This document shows positions 51,030 through 61,290 of a stretch of 64,000 nt of DNA, in pieces. The stretch is from Elysia marginata (lineage: Eukaryota; Mollusca; Gastropoda; Plakobranchidae), in the NCBI GenBank assembly GCA_019649035.1, contig BMAT01000236.1, forward strand, positions 41,237 to 105,236. Reading direction: 5' to 3'. A program made the translations under genes and the position numbers. Positions within the stretch are counted from its first letter, which is position 1. Each line of letters starts with the position of its first letter. Below the pieces are notes generated by a model that did no database searches, was not told the origin of the DNA, and saw only the letters and a program-made list of their open reading frames with translations.

Positions 51030-51072
<43 letters not shown>
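51030..51072. repeat. (AG)n microsatellite
   Basis: About 20 AG units within a longer purine-rich tract (50840-51110). Confidence 0.95.
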
Positions 51073-51073
<1 letters not shown>

Positions 51074-51141
51074 CTGGAACTTATATAGTAATGGAGTTTT
51101 GATAACGCAGGGAAAGGGAATGGATAGGTATTAAGGGTATT

Positions 51142-51142
<1 letters not shown>

Positions 51143-51184
<42 letters not shown>
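51143..51184. repeat. (TAGA)n microsatellite
   Basis: About ten TAGA units. Confidence 0.96.
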
Positions 51185-51185
<1 letters not shown>

Positions 51186-51373
51186 ACAGGTTCATTGATT
51201 GGTGGATTGATTTTTAATGTTTGGTCGATTTCATCTAGTATTAAAGTGTGTTACAAAAGAATTTGCTATACTTTTTCTGAAGAGAGGAGATTTGACATTA
51301 TAACATACATCTTCATCTTATTTACATCATGTCATGACACCAGTGTTATGCGACCCTGTATATATATATATAT

Positions 51374-51462
51374 AAACGATAATTTTGTGCTCTGCTCTCA
51401 TACCCAGATTGAGAACGACAGTACAAAAAAATTTGTTACCCTATTTCTCCTACACACACACG

Positions 51463-51494
<32 letters not shown>

Positions 51495-51631
51495 ATTAAT
51501 TATGATCTTGCACAATTACTTTTATATACCCATATATGTATACGTGTGTGTGTAGGAGAAATAGGGTAACAAATTTTTTTGTACTGTCGTTCTCAATCTG
51601 GGTATGAGAGCAGAGCACAAAATTATCGTTT
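51374..51631. repeat. Perfect 93-bp inverted repeat with 72-bp loop
   Basis: Arms 51374-51466 and 51539-51631 are reverse complements over 93 bases without a mismatch that I can find. The loop, 51467-51538, is AT-rich and includes a (TA)n run. The right arm runs from flanking sequence into the left part of the MITE at 51599-51706; the left arm is therefore an inverted copy of a MITE-flank junction. Perfect identity amid otherwise diverged repeats suggests a recent event, active gene conversion or an assembly artefact. Confidence 0.92.
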
Positions 51632-51706
51632 TTGCCCGCAACCAGTTCATTTCAAAGAGGGAGTTTGCCCTTAGGAACGCCAATTTGCGCTCTAATCTCA
51701 TTCCCA
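51599..51706 (+). mobile_element. Small MITE with ~20-bp terminal inverted repeats
   Basis: The left end TGGGTATGAGAGCAGAGCAC and the reverse complement of the right end TGGGAATGAGATTAGAGCGC match at 16 of 20 positions, followed by AAATTATCGTT-type inner repeats. The core CAAAGAGGGAGTTTGCC recurs in the copy at 55095-55182. Non-coding. The superfamily is unknown, and no clear target duplication was seen. Confidence 0.75.
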
Positions 51707-53125
51707 ATAAAAAATTGTAAGTTGTCGGATAATTTTACATTGCGTATCAAGAGTTTGTAAAACAGCATTCTTTTTTAGAAAATTCAACTTCACTATGAGT
51801 CTTCCTGAAAATACTGATAAATTGCGACTATTCGTAAAACTCCAGGGAAGTTAAGATGATTTCTCTGATTTATTTCCTTGGCCTTCTTTTTTTTAATATT
51901 AATGTATGAATATCTGATCTGTCTTAATGCTTATGTTCAGATTTTTAACATTATATAAATTTTAATCTTATTTTATGGGATAAAGGTTAGGTGAAAAAGA
52001 CTTCTTGTTTTAATAATAAGCTGTCTATTTAATCAATTATTTAGTGTTTATTTTTTCAAAACGCTGACTTGATGTTTATCCTCAAAATCACTTCAAGACT
52101 CCCTTAAATGTCAGAGTCAAAGAAAACCGCCTGTCGTTTATGAACTTTGACTAGATTGCAAGCGCAAATAGATCGATAACATAAAAAACGCGCACGTAAT
52201 GATCTTTTAGTTCTCTGATAAACGTTCACACATTGAGCGCTAGAGGGAGAGTAAAAGAAAACGCACAGTTTCCTTTTTACACCCTCTAAACAAGGGTACT
52301 TGGGGAGAGAGAGAGAGTGAGAGAGATGAAGAGGAGGACGATGGTTGAAGGATGGATCATCACTTAATACACAGTTAGGGAAAAAGATGGCGAAAAGATA
52401 CTTTAAATCACGAGAAAGAAAAAACTCAATATACCAGTAAGGACGGAGCTTTCAGTGTCGAGATGTAATGCACCGAATGCTGAGGAAGCAAGGGCTCAAA
52501 GCAATATCCTAAATTAAACGTTGGCTGCTGCTCGTATTTTCTGATTGTATAACCTATAATCAAGCAGCATTGTTTGGTTAGCCGCGCTCTCAGTAAACAA
52601 TGTTTCTATCTCTACGGTCTGATGAAATTACTACCCTGTCCTAAACTATCTAGAACTTCGTGAAAGTAGTTTAATCTCAGGGCTATTTTATGAAGAAATA
52701 GAATTGTATGGATAAATAAACCAAAAGAATTCTATAGAATATCTAGAACTATCACATTTTTCGTTATATAAACTTTAACAGAAGGTATACAAAATAGTGT
52801 AGGTATCCGTTACCCCTCCTAGAAGCCGATGGAATACCATTATGATTACATTATGCTTATTAAATGTTACAAAACATGAAATCTCTTTTTTTTTCTCTCC
52901 GATTTTTTCTATCTTTTCTTAAATTGTGGTTAATATTTTCCTGCAGAGTCTGTTTCCATGGGGTTTTTCTTACTTTAAACATCTTGCTACATGTGCAAAA
53001 GTGGTGCAGTTTAGCTTCTCCTTTGCCGACAGGAAAATTAAGTTAAGGCCCCAGACAGGTTCATTGGTGCTCGTCTGAAGACTACATTAAGCAGAATAAC
53101 CCAGCATGTTCTACCCCGCATGTTC

Positions 53126-55094
53126 TACATGCAGTTACTAAAACTTGGAACACAAAAACCACCTGTATGCGGACAAGCTTTTTTAAATTTCGAGGTTTTA
53201 ACAGTAGTTTTTCATTTGAGCCACTTTCCGTAAAGGGGCATAACATTTAAGCCAAAAAATCAAAGCGTGGCATTTGAATCCATAAAACGATACCTACTTG
53301 TTGCAATGGATAACTTTTATTTCCAACTTTAAAGTAAATATAGGGATCAAGATAGCTGCTCCTGTTGATGTTTTTTTCTATATTACTATTAAACTAGGGC
53401 AGTTTTGTTGGTTTAGTCCAAAGTAGATTGTTGAAAGTTGTAGAAGCCTTGCTTTAGATCTGCTTCTAAATTTGTTACGTTGTGTAGCATTTTTACTGTG
53501 CCTCTTCATTTGCAGGCGGTTAAAGAAAAGGTTACACCAACATAAAGAAACGATGGAGCTTTCTTCTAAAAACTATAGAAAACCAGCTTTGAGATATCAA
53601 GAGGCTTTCAAAAATTACAAAAAATGTATAGAATAAATTGACCAAACAACAAACTTGAATTTCATAAGACAACAGTTTACGTGTTACAAACAAAATGACA
53701 TCCAGACGTTTCCCCCTGGAAACTACATTTTATTTTTATAGTTACTGAGAAGCTCTCAAGGCAAAACGTTTGGGTGTCATTTCGTTTTGTAAAATTTAAT
53801 TTGAATGTATTTTTTTTACATTCAAATTGGGTGTTTGGTCAACTTATTCCATAGTACATTTCTATCCTTCGTTTGAGAATCCTATGGATCCTTCAATTTA
53901 ATTATGATGTGCTTCAGGAGTGAAGTATTTGTTCTTCTTTTAAATGCGCATAAAAATCCCTGTTAAAAATAATATCTAAGATATACCGATACACAAATTC
54001 TAAATGCAAGTCAAGAATCTCAACTCGAGTTACACAAATTATGGTCACATACAGCACTATCTAGAAGTTGATATAAGAGAAAATTAATTTGTCTCTCAGA
54101 ATTGTTAAATTATCCGAATCAATACTGAGTGAAGGAAGCCCCAAATAGCTATAATTTAGTGGCCCGAATGACAGTGGCTCAAATGGATCGTATTCGTTTC
54201 AACTGTTATTTAAACCGATGGAGAGATGCCTCTGAAAGATGCTCAGTCAAGCATCGCTTATTATACCTTGGTTTTCTTTCTACCGATATATTTGACGGCT
54301 TTCTTTGTATTGTATGTAAGGTTTGCATAAACGATAAGCAATGTCTATTAGAAATTTGTGCAAAACTAGTCTAGATAAAGGTCAATAGACTTTATGTATT
54401 AAAGTGAAGAAAACTAGTCAACTGATTTTCATGACACTAGCTTTTAGAGAAATAAGAGTGATTGCATAACGCTTTATTGGAAAGTTAATAGCAAGCAAGA
54501 AAAAGTTCTGCATCGTCCCATTTTGCACTGAATATGACCCTGCTAGAACAACTAAAACCGTTTCAGGGAGAAACAATAAACAAGATTTGGTTGTTGTCAT
54601 GCTTGCTGCCCCCGGCTTGGTCTCAATTGACACGCATGACATCGTTGTGAGTGAGTGTCGTGTTTTCATTAGGTCTCACTATGTCCGATCGCTCAATAGC
54701 GCTTTCATTTTGGATTCACGCCAGCCAATAATAATATCAATGAGAGGTTGGGAGGTTTAAGGTCAAACGAGTTTCCAAGCAAACTACGAAAAAAAAAACA
54801 TTTTAGAGAAACATAAGTGGTACCTCTAGCTCTATCGTTAAACGGGCAGAATTCGGCTTTATTGCACTTTTTTTTAATGTTATGAATAAGATTGATCATT
54901 TTGTTGAAGCATCTTCTTTGGACTTCTCCACACAAATCTAAATTAAAACCTATTCTACAAACTGTACAAAGGTTTCAATTAGAAGTACCACTGCGCATCA
55001 TCGACTTATTAGGATATTTTTATTGGGCATGGTTTTAATTAATTTTTCGAGTTGCGTTTTTCCAAATGTAACATTTTTGTTTTAGAAATAAAAT
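53126..55094. other. Non-coding stretch
   Basis: No recognised gene or repeat. The frames at 54129-54374 and 54418-54669 are of random composition. Confidence 0.4.
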
Positions 55095-55182
55095 TACATC
55101 TGAAGCGCAAATTATCGTTCCAGTTTGCAAGCTCCCTCTTTCCAGGCAAGAACGATAATTTTGTGCTCTATTCTCATTCCCA
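55095..55182 (-). mobile_element. Second copy of the small MITE
   Basis: In reverse orientation to 51599-51706. From 55182 downward it reads TGGGAATGAGAATAGAGCAC, then AAAATTATCGTTCTTGCC, AAAGAGGGAG, and GGAACGATAATTTGCGCTTC. The inner inverted pair (55105-55120 and 55150-55166) could form a hairpin. The far terminus near 55100 is diverged. Confidence 0.75.
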
Positions 55183-58017
55183 CTTAACTTATGTTGTTAA
55201 TGATTTAGTGAATAATAGGTTTTGAACTATATTCCTTAACATTTTTTCAAAATTACCCTTGATTAATCTTTTGCTTTTTTCCCTCAATATTGAATACGTG
55301 AGCTGAGCCATTGTTCTCATACGGATATTTCTTGACACTATTACAATGATGTAAATCGAGACGCAGATCTTCTGAGGCTCAATTTTCAACTTCATGACCT
55401 CTCTTGTTGCATGCAGCTTTAGTTTTTATCATCGTGAATGGAAATTAGAAGCTCTATACGACTTCAATGAAGGCAACACGGACCTAATTTTCTTTTCTCT
55501 TATTTTCATTTTTGTAGGCTTGTTGCTTTTGTGAAAGGGCTTTTTAGGATTAATTTAGCTTTAAATCGTGAACGGAAAAATCCCACTAACTCTCACTCTT
55601 TGATGGGATTTTATTTTCAATTGAATTTCAGAAAGAACATTGGCACGCTTTTGTTTCTTAAAAATTATTTCTGTGACAGAGTTGGGTTCTTTTCTATAGC
55701 TTTCTTTCCATTGCCCGCCTAAGACTCCGAGAAGTTTACCAAGGGTACCATTTCTTTTCTGCCATGTTAGTTTAAAAGTGATTTTCACTTTTCAATAAGA
55801 AACAATAATAGAACTTAATTAGCTTCAAAATTACGACTTGTAAAGATTAGAAAGGACAATAGATTTAATACCAACGAATTCACGAGTTTACTGTAAACTT
55901 TAAAAACTTGAACTCATACGAAAAAGGAAACTGTCTTGAAAGGGTAAAGCTTGGAATCTTAGCAGGTTATTTTTTCTTTAGTTCAATGAATCGATCGCTG
56001 TAATAAAATCAGTCTAGTCTAGTATCTTACACATGCTCGCAAGTTAAAAAGAGGTGTGCGAAAAATTTAATGAGAGGCCTTTTCAGTTTTAAAAAATACA
56101 ACACCTTGCTACTTGTTTTCTTACAGTTTTGTTCAAATAAATAATATTAGAAAATACATGTAGTCCTAAAAAACGAGCCCAGTTTTGTTAATACAATGTC
56201 CCGCCAAAGGCCCTTTGTATGAAGAATACGTTTCTAAAAAATTTAAAGCTTTTTATGTTATGAAACGTTGCTCAATTTTAACCAAAGTAGAGGATCAGAT
56301 AAGGGTTGTGAATCAAATAACTAATTTGATATTGTCTTTGTCTAAAATTGACAACAATCCGTTCGTTAATTTTCAACATTCATTTTTTACCGCTGAGAAA
56401 TGATCTGAGAAAGCATACAATGAACTAATGAACTGTTTATTAAAGAATGAGAAATCCTTGTAAAGCTAATGAACACCGGTCTATTGGCTATCATTGTTAA
56501 TTTTGCTTAATACATACAGCTGTTAATTTTCGAAACAGAGCCGTTTGCTGTCAATATTTCGCTTGTTACACAAAATCATTGGATGACAAATAGCTTCCCT
56601 TTCGTAACGAGTTATTATTTTGTGCTCCTTAATAACTGTGAGGAGGAAAGCGAAAAGAGAGCTGGCCGTGAATAAAAAAAGCTCCAGGCTTTCACGCATC
56701 TTGTCTGGAAATATTTTAAACGCAGCCATATTATGCATTGCTCGTCTCATGTTGTCTTTTTCGATGATCTTTGACGTAAATTATTGCTAATAATAAGATT
56801 TCTTCTCATGTCTTTATTCTTTATAAGAGGTGGCTCTTGTGATTTTTTTCTATAAAAAGTGGCCTATGTTGTGGCTTTCATCTTTGGAAAAAAAAAGATC
56901 GGAGATGAAATTTCTTTTACATTTGTCAAAGCCAAACAGAAGAAAAGCTTATCAATTTGCTCTCATACATAGTGACCACGAATGAAGTATCTCACGCAAT
57001 TCCTGTCTTGTCAAGTCCTCATTAGAACTGCAAGTTGTAGTTGAAATTTGACACAATACACAAGTCACCCGAGTCGTCAAATGATTTCAATTTGTATGTG
57101 AAATACTTAAATGGTCTCAGTAATTCTGAGAAAGCTGCCGTTAGTTTAATAGCTGTCTTATGTTTTGGAAAAAATTGATGTTGTATCTTTTAAATCTTAT
57201 TATAAAAGCATTATTCAAATTTAAGTTTACCAAGAAACCATGAGAGCTTTGAGTATGCACATGAAATACAAGTATTAGAAATTCATCCTGCCAGAAGATA
57301 CAGATCATGTTGTCAGAAATCATACTCTAGTCACAATTTAATTATCTATAAAGGAAGTTATATCTATGTACAAATTATTTTATAGACAGAGCTTGTTTAT
57401 AGTATTGAACTTGTTAGTTTGCCTTTATAAACATGAGTCACGTGATATACATATTCTGAATTGTTCCTCTTTGTGTACTAATTGACTCGCCATGATGCTT
57501 CTAATTAAAAACTGAACATTGAGCAAAGCCAATTCGATCACCACAGTCGATAGTCATTCGCCCCCCTCGTTATCTAACAATAGCGAAAGAAAGATTTAAA
57601 TTAGAATCGAGGTCAGGCATGAATATTTTTTATGGATTTTTTTTTTACTTTCAATGAGATCTGTAACTGCGTGGGAACTTCCAAGTGAATCGAACCCTTT
57701 GTCATGGTTGACTTGTATTACAAAAGTCATTGATCAAGTGCATGTAATAGCGGTGAGTCATACGTTTGATTTTAATCAACAAAACAAAACGTCCACATTT
57801 GAACTCCTTCGTTAATGGAATGAAAAAAAATATGCATAGCCCATGTATACGTTAAGCGTTCTTGTTATTAATGTCAATGTGTTAAGCTTTTAACGACTTT
57901 TTAAAAGAAATAAAAAAAAAGATTTCTTCATTTCGATGATTACATACAACCTACAAAATAGGTAATTATATTGTACTAGCAATTTGTATACCATTTTAAA
58001 AAAAGAACAATATGCTT
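55183..58017. other. Non-coding stretch
   Basis: No gene, RNA or repeat family recognised in this AT-rich segment. Confidence 0.4.
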
Positions 58018-58444
58018 TTCCTTCTTTTTCTTTTTCTTCTTCTTCTTCTTCTTCTTCTTCTTCTTCTTCTTCTTCTTCTTCTTCTTCTTCTTCTTCTTCT
58101 TCTTCTTCTTCTTCTTCTTCTTTTTCTTCTTCTTCTTCTTCTTCTTCTCTCTTCTTCTTTTTCTTTTTCTTCTTTTCCTTCTTTTTCTTCTTCTTCTTCT
58201 TCTTCTTCTTCTTCTTCTTCTTCTTCTTCTTCTTCTTCTTCTTCTTCTTCTTTTTGCACTTCTCCTCCTTCTTCTTTTTGCAATTCTCCTCCTTCTTCTT
58301 TTTGCACTTCTTCTCTTTCTTCTTTTTGCACTTCTCCTTCAAGATCTTCTTCTTCTCGTTCTTGTTTTCTTATTGTTTTTGTTATTGTTTTTCTTCTTCT
58401 CAGTAGTAGTAGTAGTAGTAGCAGCAGCAGCAGCAGCAGTAGTA

Positions 58445-58521
<77 letters not shown>

Positions 58522-58595
58522 TTTAATATTGATATTGTTGTTATTATAATTTTTATTATTTTAATTATTATTTTTATTATTATTATTATTATCAT
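58018..58595. repeat. Compound trinucleotide microsatellite
   Basis: Successive parts are (CTT)n at about 58018-58253, four copies of a 24-bp unit containing TTTTTGCACTTCTCC at about 58251-58346, (AGT)n with an AGC stretch at about 58402-58520, and (ATT)n-rich sequence to 58595. All frames are open here because of composition, giving long false proteins rich in Lys/Glu/Arg, Ser, Leu or Phe. I see no host gene. Confidence 0.97.
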
Positions 58596-58734
58596 TTTCT
58601 CCTTTGCTCCTCTTTCTCCTTTTTCCTGTCTTCGTGACTCTCTCTTTCCTTAAAGAGAAAACTATCTTATTGATCCGCGCTCTGTGCTGTTTTTTTTTTG
58701 TTTTTTTTTTGTGAACTTCCCACCCTGCTGATTA

Positions 58735-59100
58735 CACCGCTCCTAACCCGGTCCCCAACACATAGTTTGCATATTTAATGCCCGGGGTTGTACAACGACA
58801 ATCTTCCGGGTCCGCGGAAAAATCGGAGAAAACTATAAAAAAGCAATATTGTATTTGTACTTCTTATGTGCCAGGGTTTTACACTGAGTGCATCATGTGT
58901 GGCTGTCAGGATATGTCAAAAGAGCGCACATCCCTCGCACGCTAGCGTACTCACGCGGGGGCAATTTACAGGAGGATGCCACTCTGTTGCATCCTCATGA
59001 TTGGAATTGTACCGTCATAGGACCCCGGGATGCTCTGTGGCATTACGGTTTGCATAGACGTCTCTCCGAAATTCACTACGGTCGGCTTTTCTAAAAGATG
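58735..59100. other. GC-richer island, unrecognised
   Basis: This patch contains CCGGGTCCGCGG, GCTAGCGTACTCACGCGGG and a short hairpin, GAGGATGC paired with GCATCCTC, at about 58972-58997. A plus-strand frame of 68 codons (58888-59094) matches no family I know. TCGG-GAAAACTATAAAAAA near 58823 faintly recalls the AGAGACC repeats, but not enough to join them. Confidence 0.35.
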
Positions 59101-59439
59101 TAAAGTCGAATGGACTTTTCAGATGTGTGGCAGATACCTAAGATTGCCATTGCACCAGATTGGTTACTAACAGTTTGAAGAACGAATTAAGGTATCAACG
59201 TTTAAGAGTTAAAAAACATTTTTAATATTAAAAATTGCATGAGAGAAAATGTAGAAATACTAAAGAGAACTCCTCTTAACATAAAAGACTCTCTTTATAC
59301 AGACTATACAATCTGGAGTAACGTTACTATTCATGCTAATGACATGGGAGTCCTAGTCTCGTCCCATAGTCTTTTCTTTGCCATATTATCAGATGTCTAA
59401 GGTAATTCATCAGATTGCAAGAATTTCTCTTATCAACTA

Positions 59440-59706
59440 CAAGGTTATATCAGAGACGGCGTTTGGGACAATTGAAAGTGTGTTGTCACACTGTGATGTA
59501 AAGAGCGCTTGCATATTCAGCACCCATTCACATTATCCTGACACCGGGCCGACCAGACTTAGCACTAAATCCATAATGGCAGACACTAGGCGGATCAGCT
59601 GCTGATACTAATTTTAAAGTCCTTAGTTTGACCAGGCCGGGGATCAAACCACGCATCTCCCGATCTCCGGGCGAGTGTTTTACCGCTAGGCCACAGAGCC
59701 GGTTGT
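59440..59706 (-). mobile_element. tRNA-derived SINE, relative of the 22676 element
   Basis: On the minus strand the head has an A-box-like TGGCCTAGCGGTAAAAC (about 59677-59693) and a B box, GTGGTTTGATCCCC (about 59639-59652). The body contains GCCCGGTGTCAGGATAATGT (about 59530-59549), corresponding to GGTCGTGTCAGTATAATGTG in the element at 22676. The 3' limit is uncertain and no tail is recognised. Confidence 0.8.
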
Positions 59707-60590
59707 TCTGCAAGAAAATAACCAAGTATTTATACGTTGTCTCAGTAGTAGCAACTGAGCAGCAGTAGTAGTTGTAATGGTAACAATTAAATCGTTGTTT
59801 TTTTTCGTACAAGCTTGCTTAAACATCTGTACATTTAATGACTCAGCTAGGAAGCATAAACTTTTCGTTAATTTTTATATTTTGAAAATTAAGTTTTTGT
59901 TTTGTTGGTTTTTTTTTTTTTTTGTTGGTTTTTTCATCCGACCAAATAAACTCATAACGTTATCGTGTGAGAGAGTTCGATTTCGCAACACCCTAATGAA
60001 ATTTGTCATCAAATATTACAATGTCAAAGAAACAAATTCTCACTCAGAGGTGTAAAACGGGGAGAAGATAGAATGGTTACAATAGAAGCTCTTGAGAGAT
60101 ACAGGATACTGTTCTCAATCTCTTATAAATGACTTCTGGCTTTTTAAGATGAAAAATAAGGAATAAAGAACAATATAGAAAACTTGCCATTCTCCACGCC
60201 AAGAAGGAGAAAAACTTTCTAACCTAGTAAAATAACAATAACGTTATGTCTGTTTCGTAAACATAGTAATAGATGTTGAAGTGCCGGAAAACTATAGAAT
60301 TGCTTATTTTTGCAATATTGAACGATGTCTCTAAACAGTGTCTAACCATAAAATGCCGAACAGGTCAATTTAGTCGTGCCAGTCGCTAAAAATGATACAT
60401 GATAAGATGCCAGTAGATCTATAGATTCTACATACATTTCTTTATTTTTTTTAATACATTTTGTAAGTTAGACAAAAAAAAGTTCTGTTAAAGAAGAAAC
60501 ACTTTTAAGAGCTGTATTTTGAAAACATCTTTGGCTAAGTATTAGCGTTTGAATATTCAGAGCAAAGGATAAAAAAAACAAAAACGTCTA
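59707..60590. other. Non-coding stretch
   Basis: Nothing recognised apart from T-rich runs at about 59909-59932. Confidence 0.4.
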
Positions 60591-60860
60591 GGCTTCATGG
60601 AAAACCATTACCTCGAGTCACCCGCCGTATACAGTCTGTGGGTATCTATCACTGGCAACATCACACTGAGTAGCACTGGTGCGCACACCTGCGGTTACCG
60701 AGTTCAAAGCGCAAACCTTCTGGGTATTTCTTTGTAAGATGCTTTAGTTTTACTTTTTTCAACAACCACAGATAAGTAGTTTGCAGAGCTGATTAAAAAC
60801 CAATAAATTCTTTGAAGCTCTAATGGGATAATTATTTTACCATTCCATATTTTTACGGAA
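60591..60860 (+). repeat. Relative of the 48.4-49.1 kb repeat, lacking its middle
   Basis: GGCTTCATGGAAAACCATTA at 60591 and TCACACTGAGTAGC-CTGGTGCG at about 60661 match 48427-48540. GCGCAAAC and GATTAAAAACCAATA, at about 60709-60806, match 48920-49040. The sequence passes directly from one part to the other without the roughly 360 bases found at 48 kb. Confidence 0.6.
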
Positions 60861-61114
60861 TCCCAGATACGTTAGAAATGCTCTCGTATACTACGACTTT
60901 TGTATCGTTAAAGGGCAACCTGTTATTGCCTAAATTGTTCTTTTTCGCGGATGTGGTAGAAGACGCAGCTTACTTTTCCTTTCATGTTCCATGCCCCTTT
61001 ATTTGTATTTCTTTCTTTTCCTCTTTCAAAAACCCTTAACTTAAATGGGAAAAATAACATTTTACAAAAGTTCCGTATAAAATCTTAGGGGATCTGCAGT
61101 TCAAGCTCATGATT

Positions 61115-61290
61115 TAACATGCTTACTAGATCATTCACATTTTTAGCCGTGTACTCATTTAAGAGACGATGAAGTGGCTATTAAGTGCTTTTCCCAAGAT
61201 TCAAACGCCTATCCACCAAGCCAGGTCTCTAATCCTGGACCTCTCGGCCCGAGAGACCAATGTCTACCACTAGACTACGACGCCACACAT
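61115..61290 (-). mobile_element. Degenerate CORE-like SINE
   Basis: On the minus strand, an A-box-like GTAGTCTAGTGGTAGACATTGG (about 61257-61278) and a decayed B-box-like AGGATTAGAGACC (about 61224-61236) precede CTTGGGAAAAGCACTTA (about 61182-61198) and AAATGAGTACACGGCT (about 61145-61160). This is the same order as the other CORE-like copies. Confidence 0.65.

Larger units (their letters stand above)
50124..53125 (+). repeat. Non-coding duplicated block, copy 2
   Basis: Collinear diverged partner of 855-3440. It is longer because of microsatellites at 51030-51184 and the palindromic element at 51374-51706, none of which occur in copy 1. The offset to copy 1 grows from about 49.26 kb at the first core to about 49.68 kb at the last, consistent with insertions. 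Identical cores survive at 50197-50223 and around 52541-52563, where the small TGATTGTA/TATAATCA stem is conserved. No shared reading frame is evident. Confidence 0.75.

Noticed and set aside
57890-58653. Long frames rich in Lys/Glu/Arg (minus) and Ser/Leu/Phe (plus)
   Set aside because: They are translations of the trinucleotide microsatellite; every frame is open for compositional reasons.
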